64,000 nt of DNA from JAGXKT01 sp964531695. GTDB taxonomy: Bacteria; Planctomycetota; Phycisphaerae; SM23-33. The stretch spans positions 1 through 64,000 of the forward strand of contig CAZHEH010000002.1 in NCBI GenBank assembly GCA_964531695.1, written 5' to 3'. Position 1 is the stretch's first letter. Each line of letters begins with the position of its first letter. The translations under genes were made by a program, and so were the position numbers. The notes under the pieces were generated by a model that worked only from the letters and a program-made list of their open reading frames with translations, was not told the origin of the DNA and did no database searches. Shown here one piece after another: positions 34,741-41,864 of the stretch.

Positions 34741-36810
34741 ATGATCCCCAAGCCGAGACTCATCCAGTTGGGATTCGCCCTGGCGGCCGTCGTGCTGTTG
34801 GCGCTGGCGGCCTTGCAGCGCCCGGCCCTGGACCGCGTCGCCGAGTCGGAGCGCATCGTCGACCCCGGCAACGTCGTGGCCGAGCGGCACCCGGAGTTGA
34901 ACATCATGACCACGGCGCTGGGCGGCCTGCGCGCGCCCGTTGTCGCGGCGCTGTGGATTCGCGCCGAGCAGCACAAGGATGCCGAGCGGTATTTCGACGC
35001 CATGCAGCTCGCGGATCTGATCTGCCAGCTCCAGCCGCGTTCGCCCGGCGTTTGGTCGTACCACGCTTGGAACATGGCCTGGAACATCTCGGTGGCCACG
35101 CACACGAAGGAGGAGCGCTGGCTCTGGGTGACCAACGGCTTGCGCCTGCTGCGGGACCGCGGCATCCCGATGTGCCCGCGCTCGCTGATGCTCTACAAGG
35201 ACCTGGCGTGGATCTTCTACTCGAAGATGGGCGGCCGTACCGACGAGATGCACATGTATTACAAGAAGCGCTGGGCCGACGAGATGCAGCGTCTGCTCGG
35301 CGCGCCGCCGGTAGGCACCACGGACGAGGTCATCGACGCGTTCCGTCCCGTCGCCCGAATGGCCGGCGCCCGGCTGGACAAGGACAAGACCCGCCAGGGC
35401 CGCGAGCCCATCCAGCCGGACCAGTTCGAGCGGCTTCTGTCGGAGCGTCCGGACACGCGCGCCTACCTGACCGAGCTGAGGCGACGGCTGGCCCGCGCTC
35501 CGAGCGACGGCGATACTCGCCCGCGGCTGCGGCGGGTCGGCGACGAGGAGCCGCTGGTCGTGATTGCCGAGGAGCTACTGCTGCCCAGCTACAACCTATT
35601 CAGCCGCGACGAGGCGGTCCGGACCTGGCGCTTCGCCGCGCCCGACCCGGCCGACGCGAGGGAACGCGAGATCGCCGCGTGGATCACGGATAAGTCCACG
35701 GCCGACGCTCGAAACGCGCTGCTGGCCTTCGTCCGGGCCCAGAAGCTCTGGAACGTCTACAAGATGGACGCGGAGTTCATGCTCGGGATCATGACGCGCT
35801 GGCACGTCCCGCTGGACTGGCGGCTGTGCCGGGCCCACGGGCTGTACTGGAACTCCTACGGGCTGAAGTACTGCCGGGACGTCCTGGCCCTGGCCGACCC
35901 GGACTGGGCCGACGAGGATCTCGACACACTCAACACGGAGCGGACGCTGATGTTCTGCTTCCGAGACATGGTCTTCTACGGCAAGCTGATGTACCGTCCC
36001 GACGTCAGTCATCCGTCGGATCCGGACCGGGCCCAGCTCGTCCACCGAGGCGACTGGCGGTACATCGAGGCCGGCCAGCGTCAGCAACTCGATGTGATCG
36101 AGCGAATGCGCAAGGAGCGCGGCGAGTCCTTCAAGGACAACGTCTACGGGCCCGGGCACAGGAACTGGATCGTGAATTGTATCGAGATGCTCTATGCGGG
36201 CGGCGAGAAGCGCTGGCCGCTGGCCAAGGAGCTGCTGGCCTGGACGATCGAGAAGTACGACCCGCCGAACCCCGAATGGCGGGACCTGGAACCGCGTAGC
36301 GACGAGGACCTGCGGAAGTTCGTACAGTACCGCCTGCTGAAGGACGGAGCGCCGATCCAGCCGGTGACCATCAGCCAGATCGAGGCCTCGCTCATCGCCG
36401 CGTTCGAGGCGCGGGCCGCCGGGGACGAAAGGGGCTACGAGTTCTTCCTGGGGCACGCGAGGGGCTTGTACAACCTGTACCAGCAGGACGCGCAGTCACG
36501 GCTGCGACTGCCGCCGTTCACGCGATTCTGGGAGGAGACGCTCGTGCACATGATCGCTCAGCCCGCCGCCTTGGGCGCCGAGCTGCCCATACAGCGGCGG
36601 CAGGAGTTGTACATGGAGTTCTACACGGCCGGGAACGCGCCGGCGCTGTACCACGTCATCCGGTTGTTCATCGAGCCGAACTGGGAATCCGACGGGTGGC
36701 GGGAGGAACTCCGGGTCGGGTTCGAGGCGGCCTTCCCGCCGCCGCCGGACTACGACGAGTATCTCCGGGCACTTGAGCGCCGCCGTCGAGCGCCGGTCAC
36801 CTCGGAGTAG
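34741..36810 (+). CDS. Membrane-anchored hypothetical protein of the SPFH/ABC operon
   Basis: The 689-residue protein has one membrane segment near residues 9-26 (LGFALAAVVLLALAALQRP) and a large, probably periplasmic, Trp/Tyr-rich helical domain. Motifs such as GGLRAPVVAALWIRAEQHKD, SYHAWNMAWNISVATH and YLTELRRRLARAP suggest TPR-like helical repeats, but the repeat period is not clear by eye. The ATG is 2 nt after the permease stop, so it is co-translated with the ABC exporter and may be its extracytoplasmic partner. Its 3' end overlaps arsC on the other strand by 14 nt. I do not recognise a named family. Confidence 0.7.
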   Translation: MIPKPRLIQLGFALAAVVLLALAALQRPALDRVAESERIVDPGNVVAERHPELNIMTTALGGLRAPVVAALWIRAEQHKDAERYFDAMQLADLICQLQPRSPGVWSYHAWNMAWNISVATHTKEERWLWVTNGLRLLRDRGIPMCPRSLMLYKDLAWIFYSKMGGRTDEMHMYYKKRWADEMQRLLGAPPVGTTDEVIDAFRPVARMAGARLDKDKTRQGREPIQPDQFERLLSERPDTRAYLTELRRRLARAPSDGDTRPRLRRVGDEEPLVVIAEELLLPSYNLFSRDEAVRTWRFAAPDPADAREREIAAWITDKSTADARNALLAFVRAQKLWNVYKMDAEFMLGIMTRWHVPLDWRLCRAHGLYWNSYGLKYCRDVLALADPDWADEDLDTLNTERTLMFCFRDMVFYGKLMYRPDVSHPSDPDRAQLVHRGDWRYIEAGQRQQLDVIERMRKERGESFKDNVYGPGHRNWIVNCIEMLYAGGEKRWPLAKELLAWTIEKYDPPNPEWRDLEPRSDEDLRKFVQYRLLKDGAPIQPVTISQIEASLIAAFEARAAGDERGYEFFLGHARGLYNLYQQDAQSRLRLPPFTRFWEETLVHMIAQPAALGAELPIQRRQELYMEFYTAGNAPALYHVIRLFIEPNWESDGWREELRVGFEAAFPPPPDYDEYLRALERRRRAPVTSE

Positions 36811-37252
36811 CGCTCTGCCCGTTGGTCAACGCCTGGGGCAGCGTCTCCACGAATTGGCGGATTTCGTCCCGTACGCGACGGTAGGCCGCCAGGATCTCCT
36901 CGCGGGACCCCGCCTCCGACGCCAGGCGCGGCGGGTCGTCGAACGGCACGTGCACCACGCGAGCCGCGCCGGGGAGCACGGGGCAATGTTCATGGGCGTG
37001 ATCGCACACGGTTACGACGCAGTCGAGAGGCACGTCCGCCAGTTCGTCGATGTGCTTGGAGCGATGCCGCGAAATATCCACACCCGCCTCGGCCATCACC
37101 CGGATCGCCAACGGGTCGATCTCGTGCGGGGCGATCCCGGCCGAGTACGGCTCGACCGCATCGCCCCGCAGGCGCCGGGCCCACCCCTCGGCCATCTGGC
37201 TCCGGCAGGAGTTGCCGGTGCATAGGAACAGCACGCGGAGCTTGTCGGTCAT
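36797..37252 (-). CDS. arsC: Arsenate reductase, thioredoxin-coupled (low-molecular-weight phosphatase fold)
   Basis: The 151-residue enzyme has the phosphatase P-loop CTGNSCRSQMAEGW at Cys11-Arg17 and the two redox cysteines Cys83 and Cys90 (VTVCDHAHEHCPVLPG). These match Cys10, Cys82 and Cys89 of the S. aureus ArsC type, which reduces arsenate to arsenite using thioredoxin. The region around DDPPRLASEAGSREEI is also family-like. No arsenite exporter or ArsR is next to it. It is the last gene of a minus-strand run with trmO and a DGC zinc protein. Confidence 0.93.
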   Translation of the reverse strand: MTDKLRVLFLCTGNSCRSQMAEGWARRLRGDAVEPYSAGIAPHEIDPLAIRVMAEAGVDISRHRSKHIDELADVPLDCVVTVCDHAHEHCPVLPGAARVVHVPFDDPPRLASEAGSREEILAAYRRVRDEIRQFVETLPQALTNGQSATPR

Positions 37253-37283
37253 GGTTCCGATCCTTCCGGCCGCTCGCGGCGGC

Positions 37284-37781
37284 TCAGTCGTCGGTGTCGA
37301 AGCGATCGTCGGCAGTGCGGCGGGCGTCCGGTCCGGCGTCGTCCAGCCAGCCGGCGCGGGCCTCCGGGTAGCAGTCGAACTGCGGCGAGTACGGCTTGAT
37401 GTCCAGCAGCGGCGTGCCGTCGAGCACGTCGAGCTCGGCCACGCGCAGCACGTTGCCCTCGATGCCCAGCAGCCGCACGGGCGATAGGCCGATGGCGTTC
37501 GGCCGGCAGGGCGCTCGCGTGGCGAACAGCCCGCGCTCGACCGTGTCGCGGAAGGGCGTCACCCGCAGGCGGGGCTCCGGGGCCCGGTCGAGCCAGTACA
37601 CCAGCCAGACGCGATCGAAGCCGTCCAGGTCCTTCAGCCCGTCCGCGTACTCGGGTCGGAGTTCCACCGTGCCTTCGACCCCCTGGGCCATCCGCGGCTG
37701 GATCGGCGTTCCCGGCGGCGCCGCGTGGGGCGAGCGGATCACCCCAATGGGGCGGCACGCCAGCGTCCGCGGGTCGCTCAT
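37284..37781 (-). CDS. trmO: TrmO/TsaA-like tRNA (t6A37) N6-methyltransferase
   Basis: The 165-residue protein starts at ATG 37781, which overlaps the upstream zinc-protein stop by 4 nt. It contains the family's core: CRPIGVIRSPHAAPPGTPIQP, LDGFDRVWLVYWLDR, FATRAPCRPNAIGLSPVRL and DVLDGTPLLDIKPYSPQFD. TrmO uses S-adenosylmethionine to methylate t6A37 of tRNA-Thr(GGU) in E. coli. Some archaeal and bacterial relatives may have other substrates. The operon context with a zinc protein and ArsC suggests it may not be purely a tRNA gene here. Confidence 0.85.
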   Translation of the reverse strand: MSDPRTLACRPIGVIRSPHAAPPGTPIQPRMAQGVEGTVELRPEYADGLKDLDGFDRVWLVYWLDRAPEPRLRVTPFRDTVERGLFATRAPCRPNAIGLSPVRLLGIEGNVLRVAELDVLDGTPLLDIKPYSPQFDCYPEARAGWLDDAGPDARRTADDRFDTDD

Positions 37782-38161
37782 GCTCCGGCCGCCCTCATGG
37801 CCTCGCGTGCGGCCGCGGCCAGCGTCTCGATCTGTCCGGTTGTCGCCCGAACGCCCTTGGCCTTCTCCAGGCCGAGGTCCGTGGCCCGCAGGTGCGTGAA
37901 GTTCGCCAGCCCGCATCGCTCGAATGTCTTCCGCCCGCAATCCACGCCGCAGCCGTCCATGACGACATTCACTCTCGCGTCGCGCGCCGCGCTCAGGATC
38001 GGCTCCACGTTGCCGCCGAGCCCGGCCAGGCAGAACATCGTCGCCTCTCCCGCTTCCGCCAGCCGCCGGGCGGCGAGGTCGGCCGCCTCGCCGACGTTGG
38101 CCCCGCCGGAGCAGGCATACAACATCACTGGCTTGCCGGAATTGTTCGTTTGGTTCGTCAT
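37778..38161 (-). CDS. DGC-domain zinc-binding protein
   Basis: The 127-residue protein starts at ATG 38161 (AAGGAC upstream); ATG 38215 would add 18 residues. It carries the cysteine pattern of the DGC family: ACSGGANVGEAADLAARRL, MFCLAGLGG and VMDGCGVDCGRKTFERCG, which gives the domain its name. These proteins are thought to bind zinc through the cysteines, and their function is not established. It begins an operon with trmO and arsC, divergent from the GH3 gene. Confidence 0.85.
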   Translation of the reverse strand: MTNQTNNSGKPVMLYACSGGANVGEAADLAARRLAEAGEATMFCLAGLGGNVEPILSAARDARVNVVMDGCGVDCGRKTFERCGLANFTHLRATDLGLEKAKGVRATTGQIETLAAAAREAMRAAGA

Positions 38162-38319
38162 GTCCTTGCCCTCGCCGTCCGTCTGACCGGGCTGAGCCGG
38201 CCGGCTCGTGGTCACAGCATGGCGGGTGGGCCGGCCGTATGCAAGCCATCCCCGGCTGCCTGCGGCTTCACTCGCCTCGGTGCTTCGCGTACAGTGGGCA
38301 ACGAGGAGTGGACGGCTGC

Positions 38320-39969
38320 ATGGGCATTCGGCGGACGATTCTCAGGCCGGTGGCGGCGCTGGCGGGGCTTCACGCGGGCCGCCAGGTGCGACGCTGGCTG
38401 CGTGCGCACGAGCGGACGGCCGACGTGCAGGAACGCCTGCTGCGCGACCTGATCGCACGGCATGCGGACACCGGCTTCGGGCGGGACCACGGCTTCGCCC
38501 GGTTGAGCGGGTATGCCGACTTCGCCCGCGCCGTGCCGGTGCGGACGTACGACGAGCTGCGACCGTGGATGGACCGCGTCTACCGGGGCGACGCAGGGGC
38601 GTTGATCCCGCGCGGCGAGCGCGTGCTGATGTTCTCGCGCACGAGCGGCACGACGGGGGAGCCCAAGCACATCCCCATCACGGCACGGGCCGTGTACGAC
38701 CTCCGCCGCGGCTGGAACGTTTTCGGCATGCGCCTGCTGCGGGACCACCCGGCGGGCTGGCTGCGCGAGATCCTGCAGATCAGCTCGCCCATGCGGGAGG
38801 CCGACAGTCCGACCGGCCTGCCGTGCGGGGCCGTCAGCGGACTGCTGGCGAGCATGCAGAAGCCGATCGTCCGCCGCATGTATCCCGTGCCGCGGGAGGT
38901 GTACGACATTGCCGACCCGGAGGCGAAGTACTACACGATCCTCCGCTGCGGCATCGGGCGCGACGTGGCAATCATCACGACGGCCAACCCGTCGAGTACG
39001 ATCAAGCTCATCGAGACCGGCCAGGCGCACGCCGACCGGCTCATCCGCGATGTGGCGGACGGCACGTGCGCGCCGCCCGGCGAAATGCAGCGAACGGCGA
39101 TCGGGTCGCGCCGCTTCCGGCCGCGTCCCGAGCTGGCCCGGCGAATGGAACACGGCATCCGCTCGGACGGACGGCTGCTGCCGCGGCATTTCTGGCGGCC
39201 GGCGGCGGTGCTGAACTGGACGGGCGGCACGCTCGGGCTGTACCTGCCACACCTGCGGGAGCTATTCGGCGATGTGCCCGTCCGGGACATCGGGTTGCTG
39301 GCCAGCGAGGGGCGGTTCTCCATCCCCCTCGCGGACGACACGCCCGCCGGACCGGCCGAGATCACCGGGAGCTTCCTCGAGTTCATCCCCGCCGAGAGTC
39401 GGGACGAGGCGGAGCCGCCCGTCCTCCGTGCGCACGAGCTGCAGCGCGGCGGGGAGTACTTTCTCCTCGTGACGAACGCGTGCGGGCTTTGGCGGTACGA
39501 CATCGACGACCGGGTCCGCGTGACGGACTTCCTCGGCGGCACGCCCGTGTTCGAGTTCCTATCGCGGGGCCGGTCCACGGCCAGCATCACGGGCGAGAAG
39601 ATCACCGAGCATCAGGTGGTGGCCGCCATGCGGCGTGCGGCCGAGCCGACCGGCCGCCGCGTGGAACGATTTGAGCTGCAAGGGCGGTTTCCCGAGCAGG
39701 GCCGGCCGTACTACGAGTTGCGGCTGGAGGACGGGCTGGATGCAGACGAGCTGGCGGGCGCGATGGACGCCGCCTTGGCGGAATTGAACGTGGAGTACTC
39801 CTCGAAGCGGTCGAGCGGACGGCTGGGGCCGATCCGTCCGCGGGTGCTGGAGCCGGGGGCTCTGCTGCGGCAGGATGAGGCCGAGGCACGCCGCCGCGGC
39901 CGTCTGGAGCAATTCAAGCGAAGATACCTGGTGACGGAGGTGGCGGCCGAAGTTGCCCGCGGGACATGA
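38320..39969 (+). CDS. GH3-family acyl-adenylating enzyme (bacterial auxin-responsive GH3 relative)
   Basis: The ATG at 38320 (GAGGAG upstream) gives 549 residues. GH3 enzymes of plants adenylate carboxylic acids and join them to amino acids. The nucleotide-binding motif SRTSGTTGEPKHIPIT is at about 103-118, and the later motif LTNACGLWRYDIDDRVRVTD fits the GH3 YRxGD element, with Asp-Asp in place of Gly-Asp. The C-terminal region SITGEKITEHQVVAAM matches the mobile domain. The gene overlaps the DUF2520 gene by 4 nt. The acceptor and the acyl substrate are unknown in bacteria. Confidence 0.88.
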   Translation: MGIRRTILRPVAALAGLHAGRQVRRWLRAHERTADVQERLLRDLIARHADTGFGRDHGFARLSGYADFARAVPVRTYDELRPWMDRVYRGDAGALIPRGERVLMFSRTSGTTGEPKHIPITARAVYDLRRGWNVFGMRLLRDHPAGWLREILQISSPMREADSPTGLPCGAVSGLLASMQKPIVRRMYPVPREVYDIADPEAKYYTILRCGIGRDVAIITTANPSSTIKLIETGQAHADRLIRDVADGTCAPPGEMQRTAIGSRRFRPRPELARRMEHGIRSDGRLLPRHFWRPAAVLNWTGGTLGLYLPHLRELFGDVPVRDIGLLASEGRFSIPLADDTPAGPAEITGSFLEFIPAESRDEAEPPVLRAHELQRGGEYFLLVTNACGLWRYDIDDRVRVTDFLGGTPVFEFLSRGRSTASITGEKITEHQVVAAMRRAAEPTGRRVERFELQGRFPEQGRPYYELRLEDGLDADELAGAMDAALAELNVEYSSKRSSGRLGPIRPRVLEPGALLRQDEAEARRRGRLEQFKRRYLVTEVAAEVARGT

Positions 39970-40850
39970 CGGAGCGGCCGGACATCTCGATTGTCGGTGC
40001 GGGCAAAGTCGGCACGGCGCTGGGCGTGCTCGCGACACGAGCCGGCCGGCGCGTGCGCGCGGTGGCCAGCCGTTCGCGAAGGTCGGCTGAAGCTGCGGCC
40101 GGACGCATCGAAGGCGCGGCCGCGTGCGGTTTGCAGGAGGCGGCCGGGGCCGGGGAGCTGGTGCTGCTGACCGTGCCGGACGACGCGATTGCAGCGTTGG
40201 CCGAACGGCTGGCTCCGCACGTCCGGCCGGGCGCGGTCGTGGCCCATTGCAGCGGGGCGCTCTCGAGCGAGGTTCTGGCGCCGCTGAGGCGTGCGGGCGG
40301 GGGGATCGGCTCGATGCACCCCCTCCAGACCTTTCCGACGGTGGAGGCGGCGTTGGATCGACTTCCCGGTGCGTTCTACGCCGTCGAAGGCGACGAGGCG
40401 GCTATGGTCGCACTCGAGGCGCTGGTCGGCGACCTCTCCGGACGGGTGATGGCGATCTGCCCGGAGGCGAAGCCGCTGTACCACGCCGGGGCGTCGATGG
40501 CCTGCAACTACCTCGCGACGCTGCTGGACGCGGCCGGTCGGCTCGCCGAGGCCGCGGGGCTTGACCGCGCAGAGTACATTCAAGCCATTGTTCCGATTGT
40601 ACTTGCAACGGTTGGCAACGCCGCGGAGCTGGGGCCGGAGGCGGCCCTGACCGGCCCCATCGAGCGGGGGGACGCCGAAACGGTGCGGTGCCAAGTCGAG
40701 GCCCTGGCCGGCTGCGAGGCCGACCTGCGCGAACTATTTCGCGTTCTTGGGCGATCCACCGTTGACCTCGCCCGCCGAAAGGGCAGGATTGGATCCGAGA
40801 CGGCCAAGGCGCTTGCCGAGACACTCGACACGCTCAGACGCAGGGAGTAG
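39966..40850 (+). CDS. Rossmann-like plus DUF2520 domain protein
   Basis: The 294-residue protein has an N-terminal NAD(P)-binding Rossmann domain, ISIVGAGKVGTALGVLATRAG, followed by VLLTVPDDAI and HCSGALSSEVLAPL. A C-terminal helical domain (about 135-290) includes GSMHPLQTFP and YHAGASMACNYLATLL. This resembles proline reductase/ketopantoate reductase-like dehydrogenases of the DUF2520 group, whose substrate is unknown. It is cytoplasmic. It is coupled to the upstream GH3 gene (ATGA) and 3 nt before folD. Confidence 0.87.
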   Translation: MTERPDISIVGAGKVGTALGVLATRAGRRVRAVASRSRRSAEAAAGRIEGAAACGLQEAAGAGELVLLTVPDDAIAALAERLAPHVRPGAVVAHCSGALSSEVLAPLRRAGGGIGSMHPLQTFPTVEAALDRLPGAFYAVEGDEAAMVALEALVGDLSGRVMAICPEAKPLYHAGASMACNYLATLLDAAGRLAEAAGLDRAEYIQAIVPIVLATVGNAAELGPEAALTGPIERGDAETVRCQVEALAGCEADLRELFRVLGRSTVDLARRKGRIGSETAKALAETLDTLRRRE

Positions 40851-40853
40851 CTC

Positions 40854-41831
40854 TTGTCCGCGAAGATCATCGATGGCGAGGCGGTAGCGGCGGAGATCAA
40901 GGAGGAGGTGGCCGCCGAGGTCCGGCGGATGCGGGAGGCGGGGCACGCGCCGTCGCTCGTGGCCGTGCAGATCGGCGAGGACCCGGCCAGCCAACTTTAC
41001 ACCCGGATGCAGGCCCGTAACTGTGCGGCCGTCGGCATCGACTACCAGCTACTGCAATTGCCTATCGAGCTCGGCGAGCACGAGCTGCTCCGGCAGATCG
41101 ACGAGTTGAACCGCTCGGACAAGGTCGACGGCATCATCCTGCAGCTTCCGCTGCCGTCGCATATCGACACGCGGACGGCCCAGACGGAAATCGCGCCCGA
41201 GAAGGACGTCGAGGGTGTGCATCTGGAGAACCTCGGGCGGCTGTTCTACGGCGGCTGGGTGACGGCCGACACCACGCCCATGGCGGCGGTGGAGCTGCTC
41301 CGCCGCACGTGCTCCGACATGGCGGGGATGGAGGCCGTGGTCGTCGGGCACAGCGCGATCATCGGCAAGCCCATCGCCATGCTGCTGCTCCAGAGCATCG
41401 ACCGCTCGCCGACCGTGACGATCTGCCATGTGGCCACGCGCGACCTGGCGGCCCATACGCGCAAGGCGGACATCGTATTCGTCGCCACCGGGGCCAGGCA
41501 GATGCGCTGGCTTCGCTACAAGTACGACCGCCAGGCGGGCAAGGATACGCCGCCGCCGGACCTTTCGCCGCTCGTCAAGGCCGACATGCTCAAGGAGGAA
41601 GCCATCGTCATCGACGTGGCGATCAACCGGATCCCGGCCGGCTTCGACGAATCCGGCGAGCCGTTGCGGAACGAAAAGGGCAAGATCCGCATGCGGACGA
41701 CGGGCGACGTGGACTTCGAGGCGGCTAAGGAGAAGGTCCACGCCATTACGCCCGTGCCCGGCGGTGTCGGACCGGTCACGGTCGCGATGCTGCTGCGGAA
41801 CACGCTTTCCTGCGCCCGCGGCTGGGCATGA
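40854..41831 (+). CDS. folD: FolD-like methylene-THF dehydrogenase, catalytic Lys replaced
   Basis: Bifunctional FolD oxidises methylene-THF to methenyl-THF and hydrolyses it to formyl-THF. The 325-residue protein starts with TTG at 40854 and has the FolD architecture: DPASQLYTRM, VDGIILQLPLP (Gln97), VVVGHSAIIGKPIAML and ITPVPGGVGPVTVAMLL. The key lysine of the usual Y-x-x-x-K motif (E. coli Lys54) is Gln53 here (Tyr49 retained). The usual KDVDG is KDVEG (Glu120). A stretch around 215-245 is longer than in E. coli. In characterised FolD the lysine is needed for the cyclohydrolase step, so this may be a dehydrogenase only. It is co-transcribed with GH3 and DUF2520 genes. Confidence 0.9.
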   Translation: MSAKIIDGEAVAAEIKEEVAAEVRRMREAGHAPSLVAVQIGEDPASQLYTRMQARNCAAVGIDYQLLQLPIELGEHELLRQIDELNRSDKVDGIILQLPLPSHIDTRTAQTEIAPEKDVEGVHLENLGRLFYGGWVTADTTPMAAVELLRRTCSDMAGMEAVVVGHSAIIGKPIAMLLLQSIDRSPTVTICHVATRDLAAHTRKADIVFVATGARQMRWLRYKYDRQAGKDTPPPDLSPLVKADMLKEEAIVIDVAINRIPAGFDESGEPLRNEKGKIRMRTTGDVDFEAAKEKVHAITPVPGGVGPVTVAMLLRNTLSCARGWA

Positions 41832-41864
41832 GACCGGCGGCTCCCCGTCGGGGCCCGGCTCCGA

